Positions 8,881 through 15,996 of a stretch of DNA of 64,000 bases are shown here, one piece after another. Position numbers and translations under genes: made by a program. The DNA lies in assembly GCF_025264665.1 (NCBI RefSeq), contig NZ_CP073697.1, positions 930,001 to 994,000 of the forward strand. The letters run 5' to 3'. The stretch's first letter is position 1. Each line of letters starts with the position of its first letter. The notes below the pieces were generated by a model. That model ran no database searches, was not told where the DNA came from, and worked only from the letters and a program-made list of their open reading frames with translations. This DNA comes from Edaphobacter flagellatus (lineage in GTDB: Bacteria > Acidobacteriota > Terriglobia > Terriglobales > Acidobacteriaceae).

Positions 8881-9011
8881 CGCCACCTGCGCCTCTCGCC
8901 CCGCCTCGCGTTTGGCGAGCCGGCAACATACCTTTACAATCGAAAAAGCCGAATACCGGCTGAGACGGAGCATTGCACCTGCAATTCTGTCCGTCTCCAA
9001 GGGAGAAACAA

Positions 9012-9437
9012 ATGTATCCAGAGATTATGGTCATCCCCATGCGCGAAGAGCTCACCCGCGCTGGCATCGGCGAGGCTCGCAGCGCGGCAGACGTAGATAC
9101 AGCTCTGGCGCAGCCCGGAACCACAATGGTTGTCGTGAACTCCATCTGCGGATGCGCCGCCGGCAAGATGCGTCCCGGCGTTCGTATGGCGATGCAGCAC
9201 GCGGCCAAGCCCGATCACTCCATCACTGTCTTCGCCGGCCAGGACCGCGAAGCCACCGAGCGCGCACGCAGCTACTTCGGCGGACATCCGCCCACGTCTC
9301 CGGCCATCGCCATCCTGCGCGACGGCCAGCTCGTCTACCTGATGCAGCGCTCGGCGATCGAGACCTCGACCGCTCCGGCCATCGCTCAGGAACTTGCACG
9401 CGCCTTCGACACCTACTGCACCAAGACCACCGCGTAA
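9012..9437 (+). CDS. BrxA/BrxB-family bacilliredoxin
   Basis: A 141-residue thioredoxin-fold protein of the YphP/YqiW (DUF1094) family. Such proteins remove bacillithiol or other low-molecular-weight thiols from oxidised proteins. The family CGC motif is present as SICGCAAGKMRPG. The start MYPEIMVIPMREEL follows a GGGAGA Shine-Dalgarno; the upstream in-frame ATG at 8973 lacks one. The C-terminal half (FFGGHPPTSPAIAIL-like, RDGQLVYLMQR) matches the family. It is followed by its own terminator, so it is monocistronic. Which thiol it works with in this phylum is unknown. Confidence 0.9.
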   Translation: MYPEIMVIPMREELTRAGIGEARSAADVDTALAQPGTTMVVVNSICGCAAGKMRPGVRMAMQHAAKPDHSITVFAGQDREATERARSYFGGHPPTSPAIAILRDGQLVYLMQRSAIETSTAPAIAQELARAFDTYCTKTTA

Positions 9438-9459
9438 GCACCGCACCACCACGCTTCTG

Positions 9460-9495
9460 AACCGGACATGGCGCAACCATGTCCGGTTTTCTGTT
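9460..9495 (+). terminator. Rho-independent terminator after the bacilliredoxin gene
   Basis: A perfect 11-base stem AACCGGACATG / CATGTCCGGTT (9460-9470 and 9478-9488) with a seven-base loop is followed by TTCTGTT. It begins 22 bases after the stop codon. Confidence 0.85.
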
Positions 9496-9539
9496 AAACC
9501 CCTCTCATCTGTTCGCTCCGTCTGCCGATAAAGCCGGTA

Positions 9540-10502
9540 ATGTCGGCCTCCGCCTCATCTCTCGGCAACCCATCGAGTGCTGCAGCTGCATTGGATCAGC
9601 ATCCGGCACTGCCCAGCTATTCCGCCGAAGAATCTCCCTGCTTCGACCTGATCGGCGAAAGTGCAGCAACCGAACGCCTTCGCCTGCAGATCGAGCGCAT
9701 TGGGCCACACTTCCGCACCGTCCTCATCCACGGCGAAATCGGAACCGGCAAAGAGCTGGTCGCGCGCAAACTCCACCATCGCAGCACGAATGCAGCATCT
9801 CCTTTCATCCTCTGCCATAGCACCGCCTCCTGGCAGGCAATACAAACCCAACGTCCGTGCACCATCTTTATCGACGGCGTCGACGAAATTCCCCTGCAAA
9901 CCCAGGCGCATCTCCTCCATCTGATCGGCGACCGCGCATACCTGCGCTCGCACCGCAGAATCATTGCCTCCGCCAGGCAGAGCCTCAAACGCCTCATCGC
10001 CGCTGGCCGCTTTCGCTCCGACCTCTACCATCGCCTCGCCACCATCGAGATCGTCATCGAACCGCTGCGCCGGCGTCCCGACGACATCCCGCCGCTTGCC
10101 CTCTATCTGCTCCGCCGCTTCGCCTCGCTCTACGGCAAAGACATTGCTTCCATCACCGCCCACGCCATCGCACGCCTCCAGCAGCACAACTGGCCCGGCA
10201 ACGTGCGCGAAATGGAAAACCTTCTGCGCAACGCCGTGCTCTCGTGCGATGGAGACACGCTCGAAGCGCATCACCTGCACCCGCTCCTCCCACTCGCATC
10301 GCCCTCTTCCATCTCCTCTAACGACGAACCCGCCGCAGCTCCGGCAAAGCTGCAGGACGTCGTCGAGCAGCACGTCCTCAGCGTCCTCAAGACCTGCTCC
10401 GGCAACAAGGTTCGCGCCGCCGAGATGCTCGGCATTAGCCGCTCCACCCTTTACCGCATGCTCGACAGCACCGCGCCCGAGCGAATCCCGCTTTTGAGAT
10501 AA
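9540..10502 (+). CDS. Sigma54-activator-like AAA+ protein with Fis HTH, lacking GAFTGA
   Basis: A 320-residue protein with the layout of a bacterial enhancer-binding protein. A short N-terminus is followed by an AAA+ domain (Walker A GEIGTGKE about 65-72; Walker B TIFIDGVDEIP about 108-118; NWPGNVREMENLL near 220) and a C-terminal Fis-type HTH (GNKVRAAEMLGISRSTLYRML). The stretch between Walker A and Walker B is shortened. The GAFTGA loop that contacts sigma54 is missing, and no receiver or GAF domain is present. It probably binds DNA and perhaps ATP but is unlikely to activate sigma54 promoters classically. Target genes are unknown. Confidence 0.82.
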   Translation: MSASASSLGNPSSAAAALDQHPALPSYSAEESPCFDLIGESAATERLRLQIERIGPHFRTVLIHGEIGTGKELVARKLHHRSTNAASPFILCHSTASWQAIQTQRPCTIFIDGVDEIPLQTQAHLLHLIGDRAYLRSHRRIIASARQSLKRLIAAGRFRSDLYHRLATIEIVIEPLRRRPDDIPPLALYLLRRFASLYGKDIASITAHAIARLQQHNWPGNVREMENLLRNAVLSCDGDTLEAHHLHPLLPLASPSSISSNDEPAAAPAKLQDVVEQHVLSVLKTCSGNKVRAAEMLGISRSTLYRMLDSTAPERIPLLR

Positions 10503-10556
10503 CCCGGCCGCTCCACGTACACTGGCACGACGTAGTTCTCTCCGCCTGAGGTGTCC

Positions 10557-12356
10557 GTGAAGAAGCTCTTTTCCTCCCTGTCGTTCGTCGCCGCCAGCTG
10601 CCTCGCGGTCTCCCTTCTCCCCGCCCAGCAGCCAGCCCAGCAGCCCGCTTCCGCCTCCGTCGAGGCCCGCAGCAAGACGCTCTCCGCCCTCTTGAACGAA
10701 ATCTGGGAAGACCGCCTCAAGCACTCGCCCGAGTACGCCTCCTTCCTCGGCGACAAGCGCTACAACGACCAGCTCTCCGACTACTCCATCGCCGAGGTCA
10801 ACGCCTCCCTCGCCCGCGGCCGCGCCTACCTCCAGCGCATCGGCGAGATCGACGTCACCGGCCTCTCCCATCAGGAAGTCCTCTCCCGCGACCTGATGCT
10901 GCACGAGCTGACCGACGACCAGGAGGCCGCTGCCTTCAAAGAATGGGAGATGCCCGTCAACCAGTTCAGCGGCTTCCACACCGAGCTACCTCGTCTCGTC
11001 GACAGCCTCTCCTTCGAAACCATCAAGGACTACGACGACTACATCGCCCGCCTCAAGAAGATCCCCGCCGTCTTCTCGCAGAACATGACCAACATGATGC
11101 TCGGCATGGACGAGCACCGCATCCCACCGGCTTACCTGCTCGAGAAAGTCCTCACCCAGACCGAAACACTCGCCAATCAGAAGCCCGCCGACAGCCCCTT
11201 CGCCCGCCCGCTGAAGAAGTTCCCCGCCTCCATCAGCGCCGCCGACCAGAAGCGCATCTCCGACGAGATGCTCGACGCCATCTCCACCAGCGTCCTTCCC
11301 TCCTACCAGCGCTTCGCCCGCTTCCTCAAAGCGCAGTACATCCCTGCCGGACGCAAGGACCCCGGCGCCTGGGCGCTCCCCGACGGCGACGCCTACTACG
11401 CCTTCCGCGTACGTCAGAGCACCACCGAAAACAAGTCGCCCGCCGAGATCCATCAGATCGGCCTCGACGAGGTGAAGCGCGACGAAGCCGAGATGCTCGC
11501 CATCGTCAAGAAGCTCGGCTTCAGCGACATCAAGAGCTTCAGCGCCTCCCTCAAGACCAATCCCAAAGAACACCCCGCCTCAAAAGAAGCTCTGCTCGAC
11601 GCCTACCGGGGCTACATCGCACAGATGCAGCCCAAACTCCCCAGCCTCTTCGGCACCCTGCCCAAGGCGAAGTTTGAGGTCGTCCCCGTGCCTGCATACA
11701 TTGAAAAAGATCAGGCAGCCGCCTACTACAACCCCGGCAGCCTCGACGGCAAGCGCCCAGGACGCATCTACATCAACACCTACAACGCCACCGACCGCCT
11801 GCTCACCTCCGTCGAAGCCGTCGCCTACCACGAAGGCATCCCCGGCCATCATCTTCAGATCTCCATCTCGCAGGAGCTCACCGGCCTGCCCGAGTTCCGC
11901 AAGCAGTCCTACTACACCGCCTACACCGAAGGCTGGGGACTCTACAGCGAACGGCTCGGCAAACAGATCGGCTTCTACCAGGACCCCTACAGCGACTATG
12001 GCCGTCTCGAGGCCGACATCTGGCGCGCCATCCGCCTCGTCGTCGATACCGGCGTTCACTCGCAACACTGGACGCGCCAGCAGATGGTCGACTTCTTTCA
12101 CGACCACTCCTCCATCGACGAGACCAACATCCAGGCCGAAGTCGATCGCTACATCGCATGGCCCGGACAGGCGCTCGGCTACAAGATGGGTCAGTTGAAA
12201 CTCCTCGAGCTGCGCCAGAAAGCCGAGACCACGCTCGGTCCGAAGTTCGACATCCGCGCCTTCCACGATGTTGTGCTCGACTCCGGCGCGCTCCCCATGG
12301 ACGTGCTCGAACGCCAGGTCGATGCGTGGATCGCAACCCAGTCCGCGAAGAAGTAG
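10557..12356 (+). CDS. DUF885 family secreted protein, putative metallopeptidase
   Basis: About 599 residues with a Sec signal peptide (KKLFSSLSFVAASCLAVSLLPAQQ). The GTG at 10557 has GAGG five bases upstream and is preferred to the GTG at 10551. The body matches the DUF885 family (RLKHSPEYASFLGDKRYND). The metal-site-like motif is AYHEGIPGHHLQ near residue 435, and YTEGWGLYSERL lies shortly after. DUF885 members are predicted zinc-dependent peptidases, mostly uncharacterised; hydrolytic activity is inferred from the HE..PGHH pattern. proC follows after 27 bases on the same strand. Confidence 0.88.
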   Translation: MKKLFSSLSFVAASCLAVSLLPAQQPAQQPASASVEARSKTLSALLNEIWEDRLKHSPEYASFLGDKRYNDQLSDYSIAEVNASLARGRAYLQRIGEIDVTGLSHQEVLSRDLMLHELTDDQEAAAFKEWEMPVNQFSGFHTELPRLVDSLSFETIKDYDDYIARLKKIPAVFSQNMTNMMLGMDEHRIPPAYLLEKVLTQTETLANQKPADSPFARPLKKFPASISAADQKRISDEMLDAISTSVLPSYQRFARFLKAQYIPAGRKDPGAWALPDGDAYYAFRVRQSTTENKSPAEIHQIGLDEVKRDEAEMLAIVKKLGFSDIKSFSASLKTNPKEHPASKEALLDAYRGYIAQMQPKLPSLFGTLPKAKFEVVPVPAYIEKDQAAAYYNPGSLDGKRPGRIYINTYNATDRLLTSVEAVAYHEGIPGHHLQISISQELTGLPEFRKQSYYTAYTEGWGLYSERLGKQIGFYQDPYSDYGRLEADIWRAIRLVVDTGVHSQHWTRQQMVDFFHDHSSIDETNIQAEVDRYIAWPGQALGYKMGQLKLLELRQKAETTLGPKFDIRAFHDVVLDSGALPMDVLERQVDAWIATQSAKK

Positions 12357-12383
12357 CCTGCGCAACTCTGATAGCCTTTTAGA

Positions 12384-13238
12384 ATGAGCGAGGAAAATTA
12401 CGAGATCGCGGCTCCGGCCCCGGCCATGCCGGGCGTGCGTGTAGCCATTCTGGGTACCGGTAAGATGGGCGGCATCCTGCTGCAGGCCTTCCTGAAGAAC
12501 AACCTGCTCGCGCAGGACCAGCTCTTCGCCACCGTGCATCACCCCGAGCGCGCACAGGCCCTCTCCGTCCAGTTCGGCGTCGAGGTCACCACCGACAATC
12601 TGGCCGCCGCGCAACAGGCCGACGTCATCCTGCTTGGCGTCAAGCCCGTGCAGGTACCCGCGCTGCTCGAAGAGATCAAGCCCGCGCTCAACCCCTCCAA
12701 GATGCTGCTCTCCATCGCCGCCTCGGTCAAAACCCGCAGCATCGAAGAGGCCGCAGGCTGCGAGCTGGCCGCCGTTCGCGCCATGCCCAACACCCCCGCT
12801 ACTCTCGCGGCAGGCATCACCGCGCTCTGCGCCGGCCGGTTCGTCTCCGCCGAGCAGATGGCCATCGCGCAAAAAATCTTTCAGACTGTCGGCCGCACCG
12901 TCGTCGTCGACGAAAAGCACATGGACGCCGTCACCGGTCTCTCCGGCTCCGGCCCTGCCTTCATCTACATCATCATCGAGGCACTCGCCGAAGCCGGCGT
13001 CAACGTCGGTCTCCCACGCGACGTCGCCACGCTGCTGGCCGCGCAGACCACGCTCGGCTCCGCCCGCATGGTGCTCGAGACCGGCTACCACCCGGCCCTG
13101 CTCAAAGACGCCGTCACCACCCCAGCAGGCTGCACCGTCGACGGCATCCTCGAGCTCGAAGAAGGCGGCCTCCGCGTCACCTTAATCAAGGCCGTTAAAC
13201 GCGCAACCCAGCGTGCTAAAGAGCTGGCCGCAGGCTGA
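12384..13238 (+). CDS. proC: Pyrroline-5-carboxylate reductase
   Basis: Cytoplasmic NAD(P)H-dependent enzyme for the last step of proline synthesis, 284 residues. The N-terminal Rossmann loop is ILGTGKMGGILLQAFL (about 22-37). Mid-protein motifs are LLGVKPVQVPALL and RAMPNTPA. The family signature GLSGSGPAFIYIIIEALAEA and the TTPAGCTVDGI region near the C-terminus are intact. A roughly 15-residue N-terminal extension precedes the Rossmann fold. There is no strong ribosome binding site before the ATG. Confidence 0.96.
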   Translation: MSEENYEIAAPAPAMPGVRVAILGTGKMGGILLQAFLKNNLLAQDQLFATVHHPERAQALSVQFGVEVTTDNLAAAQQADVILLGVKPVQVPALLEEIKPALNPSKMLLSIAASVKTRSIEEAAGCELAAVRAMPNTPATLAAGITALCAGRFVSAEQMAIAQKIFQTVGRTVVVDEKHMDAVTGLSGSGPAFIYIIIEALAEAGVNVGLPRDVATLLAAQTTLGSARMVLETGYHPALLKDAVTTPAGCTVDGILELEEGGLRVTLIKAVKRATQRAKELAAG

Positions 13239-13256
13239 TGCTCGTAAAATAGCTGC

Positions 13257-14207
13257 ATGGCTACCACGACGGCATTGCCGGTAAAGCGAGTTCCTCAGGC
13301 GCTCGTACGCTACGCCTGGCTCGTCGTCGCCTACAACATCCTCGTCATCCTCTGGGGAGCCTTGGTTCGCGCCACGGGATCCGGAGCAGGCTGCGGAAAT
13401 CACTGGCCTCTCTGCAACGGGCAAGTCGTCCCGCTTGCTCCACGCATCGACACCATCATCGAATTCACCCATCGCTGCATGACCGGCGGAGCAACCTTCG
13501 TCGTCCTCGGCCTTCTCATCTGGACCTTCCGCGCCACAATCAAAGGTCAGGCCGCACGCATCGCCGCCGTCGCCTCCACCATCCTCCTGGTCAACGAAGC
13601 CATCCTCGGTGCGCTGCTGGTCAAGCTCGGCTACGTCACCGGCAACCAGTCCACCGGCCGCGTCGTCATGCTCTCCATCCACCTGAGCAACACGCTGCTT
13701 CTGGTCGCCGCCATCACTCTCACCGCCGTCTTCCTCGGCACAGGCCAACTCACGCGCAACCTCCACCTCAAAGGCACGCGCGCCACGTGGACACTCCTCG
13801 GCCTCCTCGCCACCATCATCGTCGGCGTCAGCGGCTCGCTCGCCGCTCTCGGCGACACTCTCTTCCCCGCCTCCTCCCTGCGTGCCGCCGTCGAACAGGA
13901 CCTCTCCTCCTCCTCACCCTGGCTGCTTCGCCTCCGCGGAGTCCACCCCCTCAGCGCCGTCATCGCCGCCGCCTTCGTCCTCTGGCTGCTCTCGCAGGCA
14001 CGCCGTGCAGGAGCCAGCCGCCTCGCCACCATCGTCCTCACGCTCCTCGGAGCGCAGTTCGCCCTCGGCCTCCTCGACGTCATCCTGCTCGCTCCCACCT
14101 GGATGCAGATCCTGCACCTGCTCGGAGCCGACCTCTACTGGGTCGCCCTCGTCACCCTCGCCGCACAGCTCCTCTGGCCTCCGCAATCGCCAACATCCGC
14201 CACCTGA
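13257..14207 (+). CDS. ctaA: Heme A synthase (COX15/CtaA family)
   Basis: A 316-residue membrane protein with about eight hydrophobic segments that oxidises heme O to heme A for cytochrome oxidase. It carries the family motif GALVRATGSGAGCGNHWPLC (about 35-54) with a cysteine pair, and heme-ligand histidines in IEFTHR (about 75), SIHLSNTLLL, RGVHPLSAV and ILHLLGADLYW. It starts 18 bases after proC. No ctaB/cox genes are in the window. Confidence 0.9.
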   Translation: MATTTALPVKRVPQALVRYAWLVVAYNILVILWGALVRATGSGAGCGNHWPLCNGQVVPLAPRIDTIIEFTHRCMTGGATFVVLGLLIWTFRATIKGQAARIAAVASTILLVNEAILGALLVKLGYVTGNQSTGRVVMLSIHLSNTLLLVAAITLTAVFLGTGQLTRNLHLKGTRATWTLLGLLATIIVGVSGSLAALGDTLFPASSLRAAVEQDLSSSSPWLLRLRGVHPLSAVIAAAFVLWLLSQARRAGASRLATIVLTLLGAQFALGLLDVILLAPTWMQILHLLGADLYWVALVTLAAQLLWPPQSPTSAT

Positions 14208-14224
14208 CAAGCGTCTGTTTAAAA

Positions 14225-14252
14225 CAGCAAAAAGCCCTCATCACTGAGGGCC
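14225..14252 (-). terminator. Rho-independent terminator of the small repeat protein gene
   Basis: The stem GCCCTCA / TGAGGGC (14234-14251) with a TCAC loop is followed on the minus strand by TTTTTGCTGTTTT. It lies between convergent genes and could also act on the plus strand. Confidence 0.8.
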
Positions 14253-14269
14253 TTCTACCAAAATCTCTT

Positions 14270-14578
14270 CTACTTCACTTTATCAACAGCCTTCTTCGTC
14301 TCGTTGGCTGTAGCGTCGTAGGCCTTCTTGGTGCCGTCTGCCGTCTTGTCGGCAACCTTCTCCGTGCCCTCAGCCGTCTTGTGATACGCCTTCTTCGTCG
14401 CGTGCGCGGTCTTGTGATACGCCTTCTTCGTGCCACTGGACACGTCATGCGCAGCATCCTTCGTTGCGACCTTCGTATCGTGTCCCGCCTTCTCCGCATC
14501 CGTCTTCAAATCCTGAGCCGACGCGCCAACAGCCATCGATACCGCAAGCGCCATTGCTCCAAAACGTACAATTCGCAT
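14270..14578 (-). CDS. Small secreted Lys/Thr-rich repeat protein
   Basis: A 102-residue protein of no recognised family. The ATG at 14578 (MRIVRFGAMALAVSMAV) has an excellent GGAGGA site upstream; a signal peptide ends at GASAQ. The mature part consists of imperfect 9-11-residue repeats built on TKKAYHKTA, EKVADKTADG and NETKKAVDKV. These would form a long amphipathic, highly basic helix, somewhat like LEA or histone-H1-like repeats. Two tandem TKKAYHKTA copies are almost identical in DNA as well. A stress-related envelope role is only a guess. Confidence 0.7.
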   Translation of the reverse strand: MRIVRFGAMALAVSMAVGASAQDLKTDAEKAGHDTKVATKDAAHDVSSGTKKAYHKTAHATKKAYHKTAEGTEKVADKTADGTKKAYDATANETKKAVDKVK

Positions 14579-14674
14579 AACTTTGATCTCCTCCGTGCCG
14601 CTTCGACACATTTTTTAGGGTGCGTTGAGAATAGCAGTAACAACTACTCTTCGCCACCCTGCTCGATAGCCCGG

Positions 14675-14872
14675 CTAACTCTGGTCCACCCTGCGCAGCC
14701 GTTGATTCTTGAGCAACAGCTCAGCCACCAGATGCTGCAGTCTCAGGTTCTCGACCTCCAGTTCGCGCACCCGCTCCTCTACGCCCGCGCGGCCATGAAC
14801 CAACAGGATTGCCTGACCGACGCCATCCGCGGCACTCCTCGCTGCCACCCCAATCCTCTCTTCTTCAAACAT
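14675..14872 (-). CDS. Small coiled-coil protein, unknown function
   Basis: A 65-residue ORF whose second half (VRELEVENLRLQHLVAELLL) is a leucine-heptad coiled coil. GAGG lies five bases before the ATG. It is 45 bases downstream of the small membrane protein gene and in the same orientation as the ECF sigma gene, so it could be the third gene of that operon. No family is recognised. Confidence 0.5.
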   Translation of the reverse strand: MFEEERIGVAARSAADGVGQAILLVHGRAGVEERVRELEVENLRLQHLVAELLLKNQRLRRVDQS

Positions 14873-14917
14873 CGAAACCTCGACGTATCCTTTTTGACGT
14901 TCGTCAACCCGATTCAG

Positions 14918-15247
14918 CTACAACTGCGCAGCAGACCCGAACGGCCGCCGCCCGCATCGCATCGTCTCGCGAAACCTCTCCCGCTCTTCCGGCGTCATCT
15001 GCTCCCATTGCTCGCGCATCCGATTCCTCCACATCTTCTTACCGCCCGAATGCCGGTGGAATCCGCCAAACAAAATCTTCGTCAACACCAGAAGCCCCAA
15101 TGCCTGCCAGAACGTCAGCGCATGCAATCCGAAGAGCGCAGGCATCAGCGCATTCCACAGTCCTTTCACCACAAACCCTGCAATCGTCGCCATCAGCGCG
15201 ATGCAAAGAACCACCTTTACCGCCTTTTCTACTCTGAATGCCCTCAT
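14918..15247 (-). CDS. Small membrane protein linked to an ECF sigma factor
   Basis: A 109-residue protein starting at the second of two close ATGs (15247), which has AGGAG at the right spacing. A hydrophobic segment covers about 12-33 and another about 45-63. A charged tail follows with WEQMTPEERERFRETM, a motif also seen in small envelope-stress proteins. It lies 32 bases after the sigma factor gene and is therefore a candidate regulator or target of that sigma factor. It lacks a recognisable anti-sigma domain. Confidence 0.65.
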   Translation of the reverse strand: MRAFRVEKAVKVVLCIALMATIAGFVVKGLWNALMPALFGLHALTFWQALGLLVLTKILFGGFHRHSGGKKMWRNRMREQWEQMTPEERERFRETMRCGRRPFGSAAQL

Positions 15248-15279
15248 CTCCATCTCCTTACCTTCAAACCAATCTTCCG

Positions 15280-15861
15280 TTACATCTCAAAATCGTCCTT
15301 CACCGCTTCCAGCCTCCGGCGAAGATGCAAAACCGCATACCGCTTGCGCGATAACAACGTGTTCATACTCACACCCGTCTGCTCCGCCAGCTCTTTGAAG
15401 CTTGTCCCCGTAACCTCGTGCGCCAGAAACACCTCGCGCTGTTCCCGCGGAAGCTCCTCCAATGCCTCCTCCAGCGCTTCCATCAACACATTCCGCGCAT
15501 ACACCGCCTCTGGCCCGTCATCGCCTGAAGGCAGCAAATCTTCGAGCAGCAGGGCACGCCCATCCTCCTCCACGCTCACCGGATCGCTCAGCGATCCCGT
15601 ACGCCTTCCCCGAAACAGATCGACAATCCGATTCCGCGCCACTCGAAACAGCCAGCCCGTCACATGCTCAATCGGCTTCATCATCCGGTACGCTTCTACC
15701 AGCTCGTAGAAGACATCCTGCACAATGTCTTCCACATCCCCCGAATTGTTGACATGCCTGCGAATAAAGCTGCGCAGCCGCGGCTCATCGCGTTGCATCG
15801 CTTCATGCAAAAGCCTGTCCTGCTCGTTAACCGGCAAGCCGTCGATGGGCACGGGGTTCAT
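15280..15861 (-). CDS. RNA polymerase sigma factor, ECF type
   Basis: A 193-residue sigma70-family protein. Region 2 is seen at about 25-95 (DVEDIVQDVFYELVEAYRMM, then GWLFRVARNRIVDLFRGRR). Region 4 is about 125-180 (ALEELPREQREVFLAHEVTG, then FKELAEQTGVSMNTLLSRK). The linker (about 95-120) is acidic and a little long. No classical anti-sigma factor gene is adjacent; the downstream small membrane and coiled-coil genes are the best candidates for control. Regulon unknown. Confidence 0.92.
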   Translation of the reverse strand: MNPVPIDGLPVNEQDRLLHEAMQRDEPRLRSFIRRHVNNSGDVEDIVQDVFYELVEAYRMMKPIEHVTGWLFRVARNRIVDLFRGRRTGSLSDPVSVEEDGRALLLEDLLPSGDDGPEAVYARNVLMEALEEALEELPREQREVFLAHEVTGTSFKELAEQTGVSMNTLLSRKRYAVLHLRRRLEAVKDDFEM

Positions 15862-15996
15862 TCACTCATAAAGACGGCCGGAGGCGTCCGATATTGCATC
15901 TAACCCAAATATTTCTCTTGTTACCCCTCCTGACCTCGACCGTCATGGGAAGTTAACATTGAAAAACCGGCAAGTACGGTAATCTCATAGACCTGT

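Noticed and set aside
9555..13091. Long minus-strand ORFs opposite the AAA+ regulator, DUF885 and proC genes
   Set aside because: Antisense shadows of well-supported genes with no recognisable domains.
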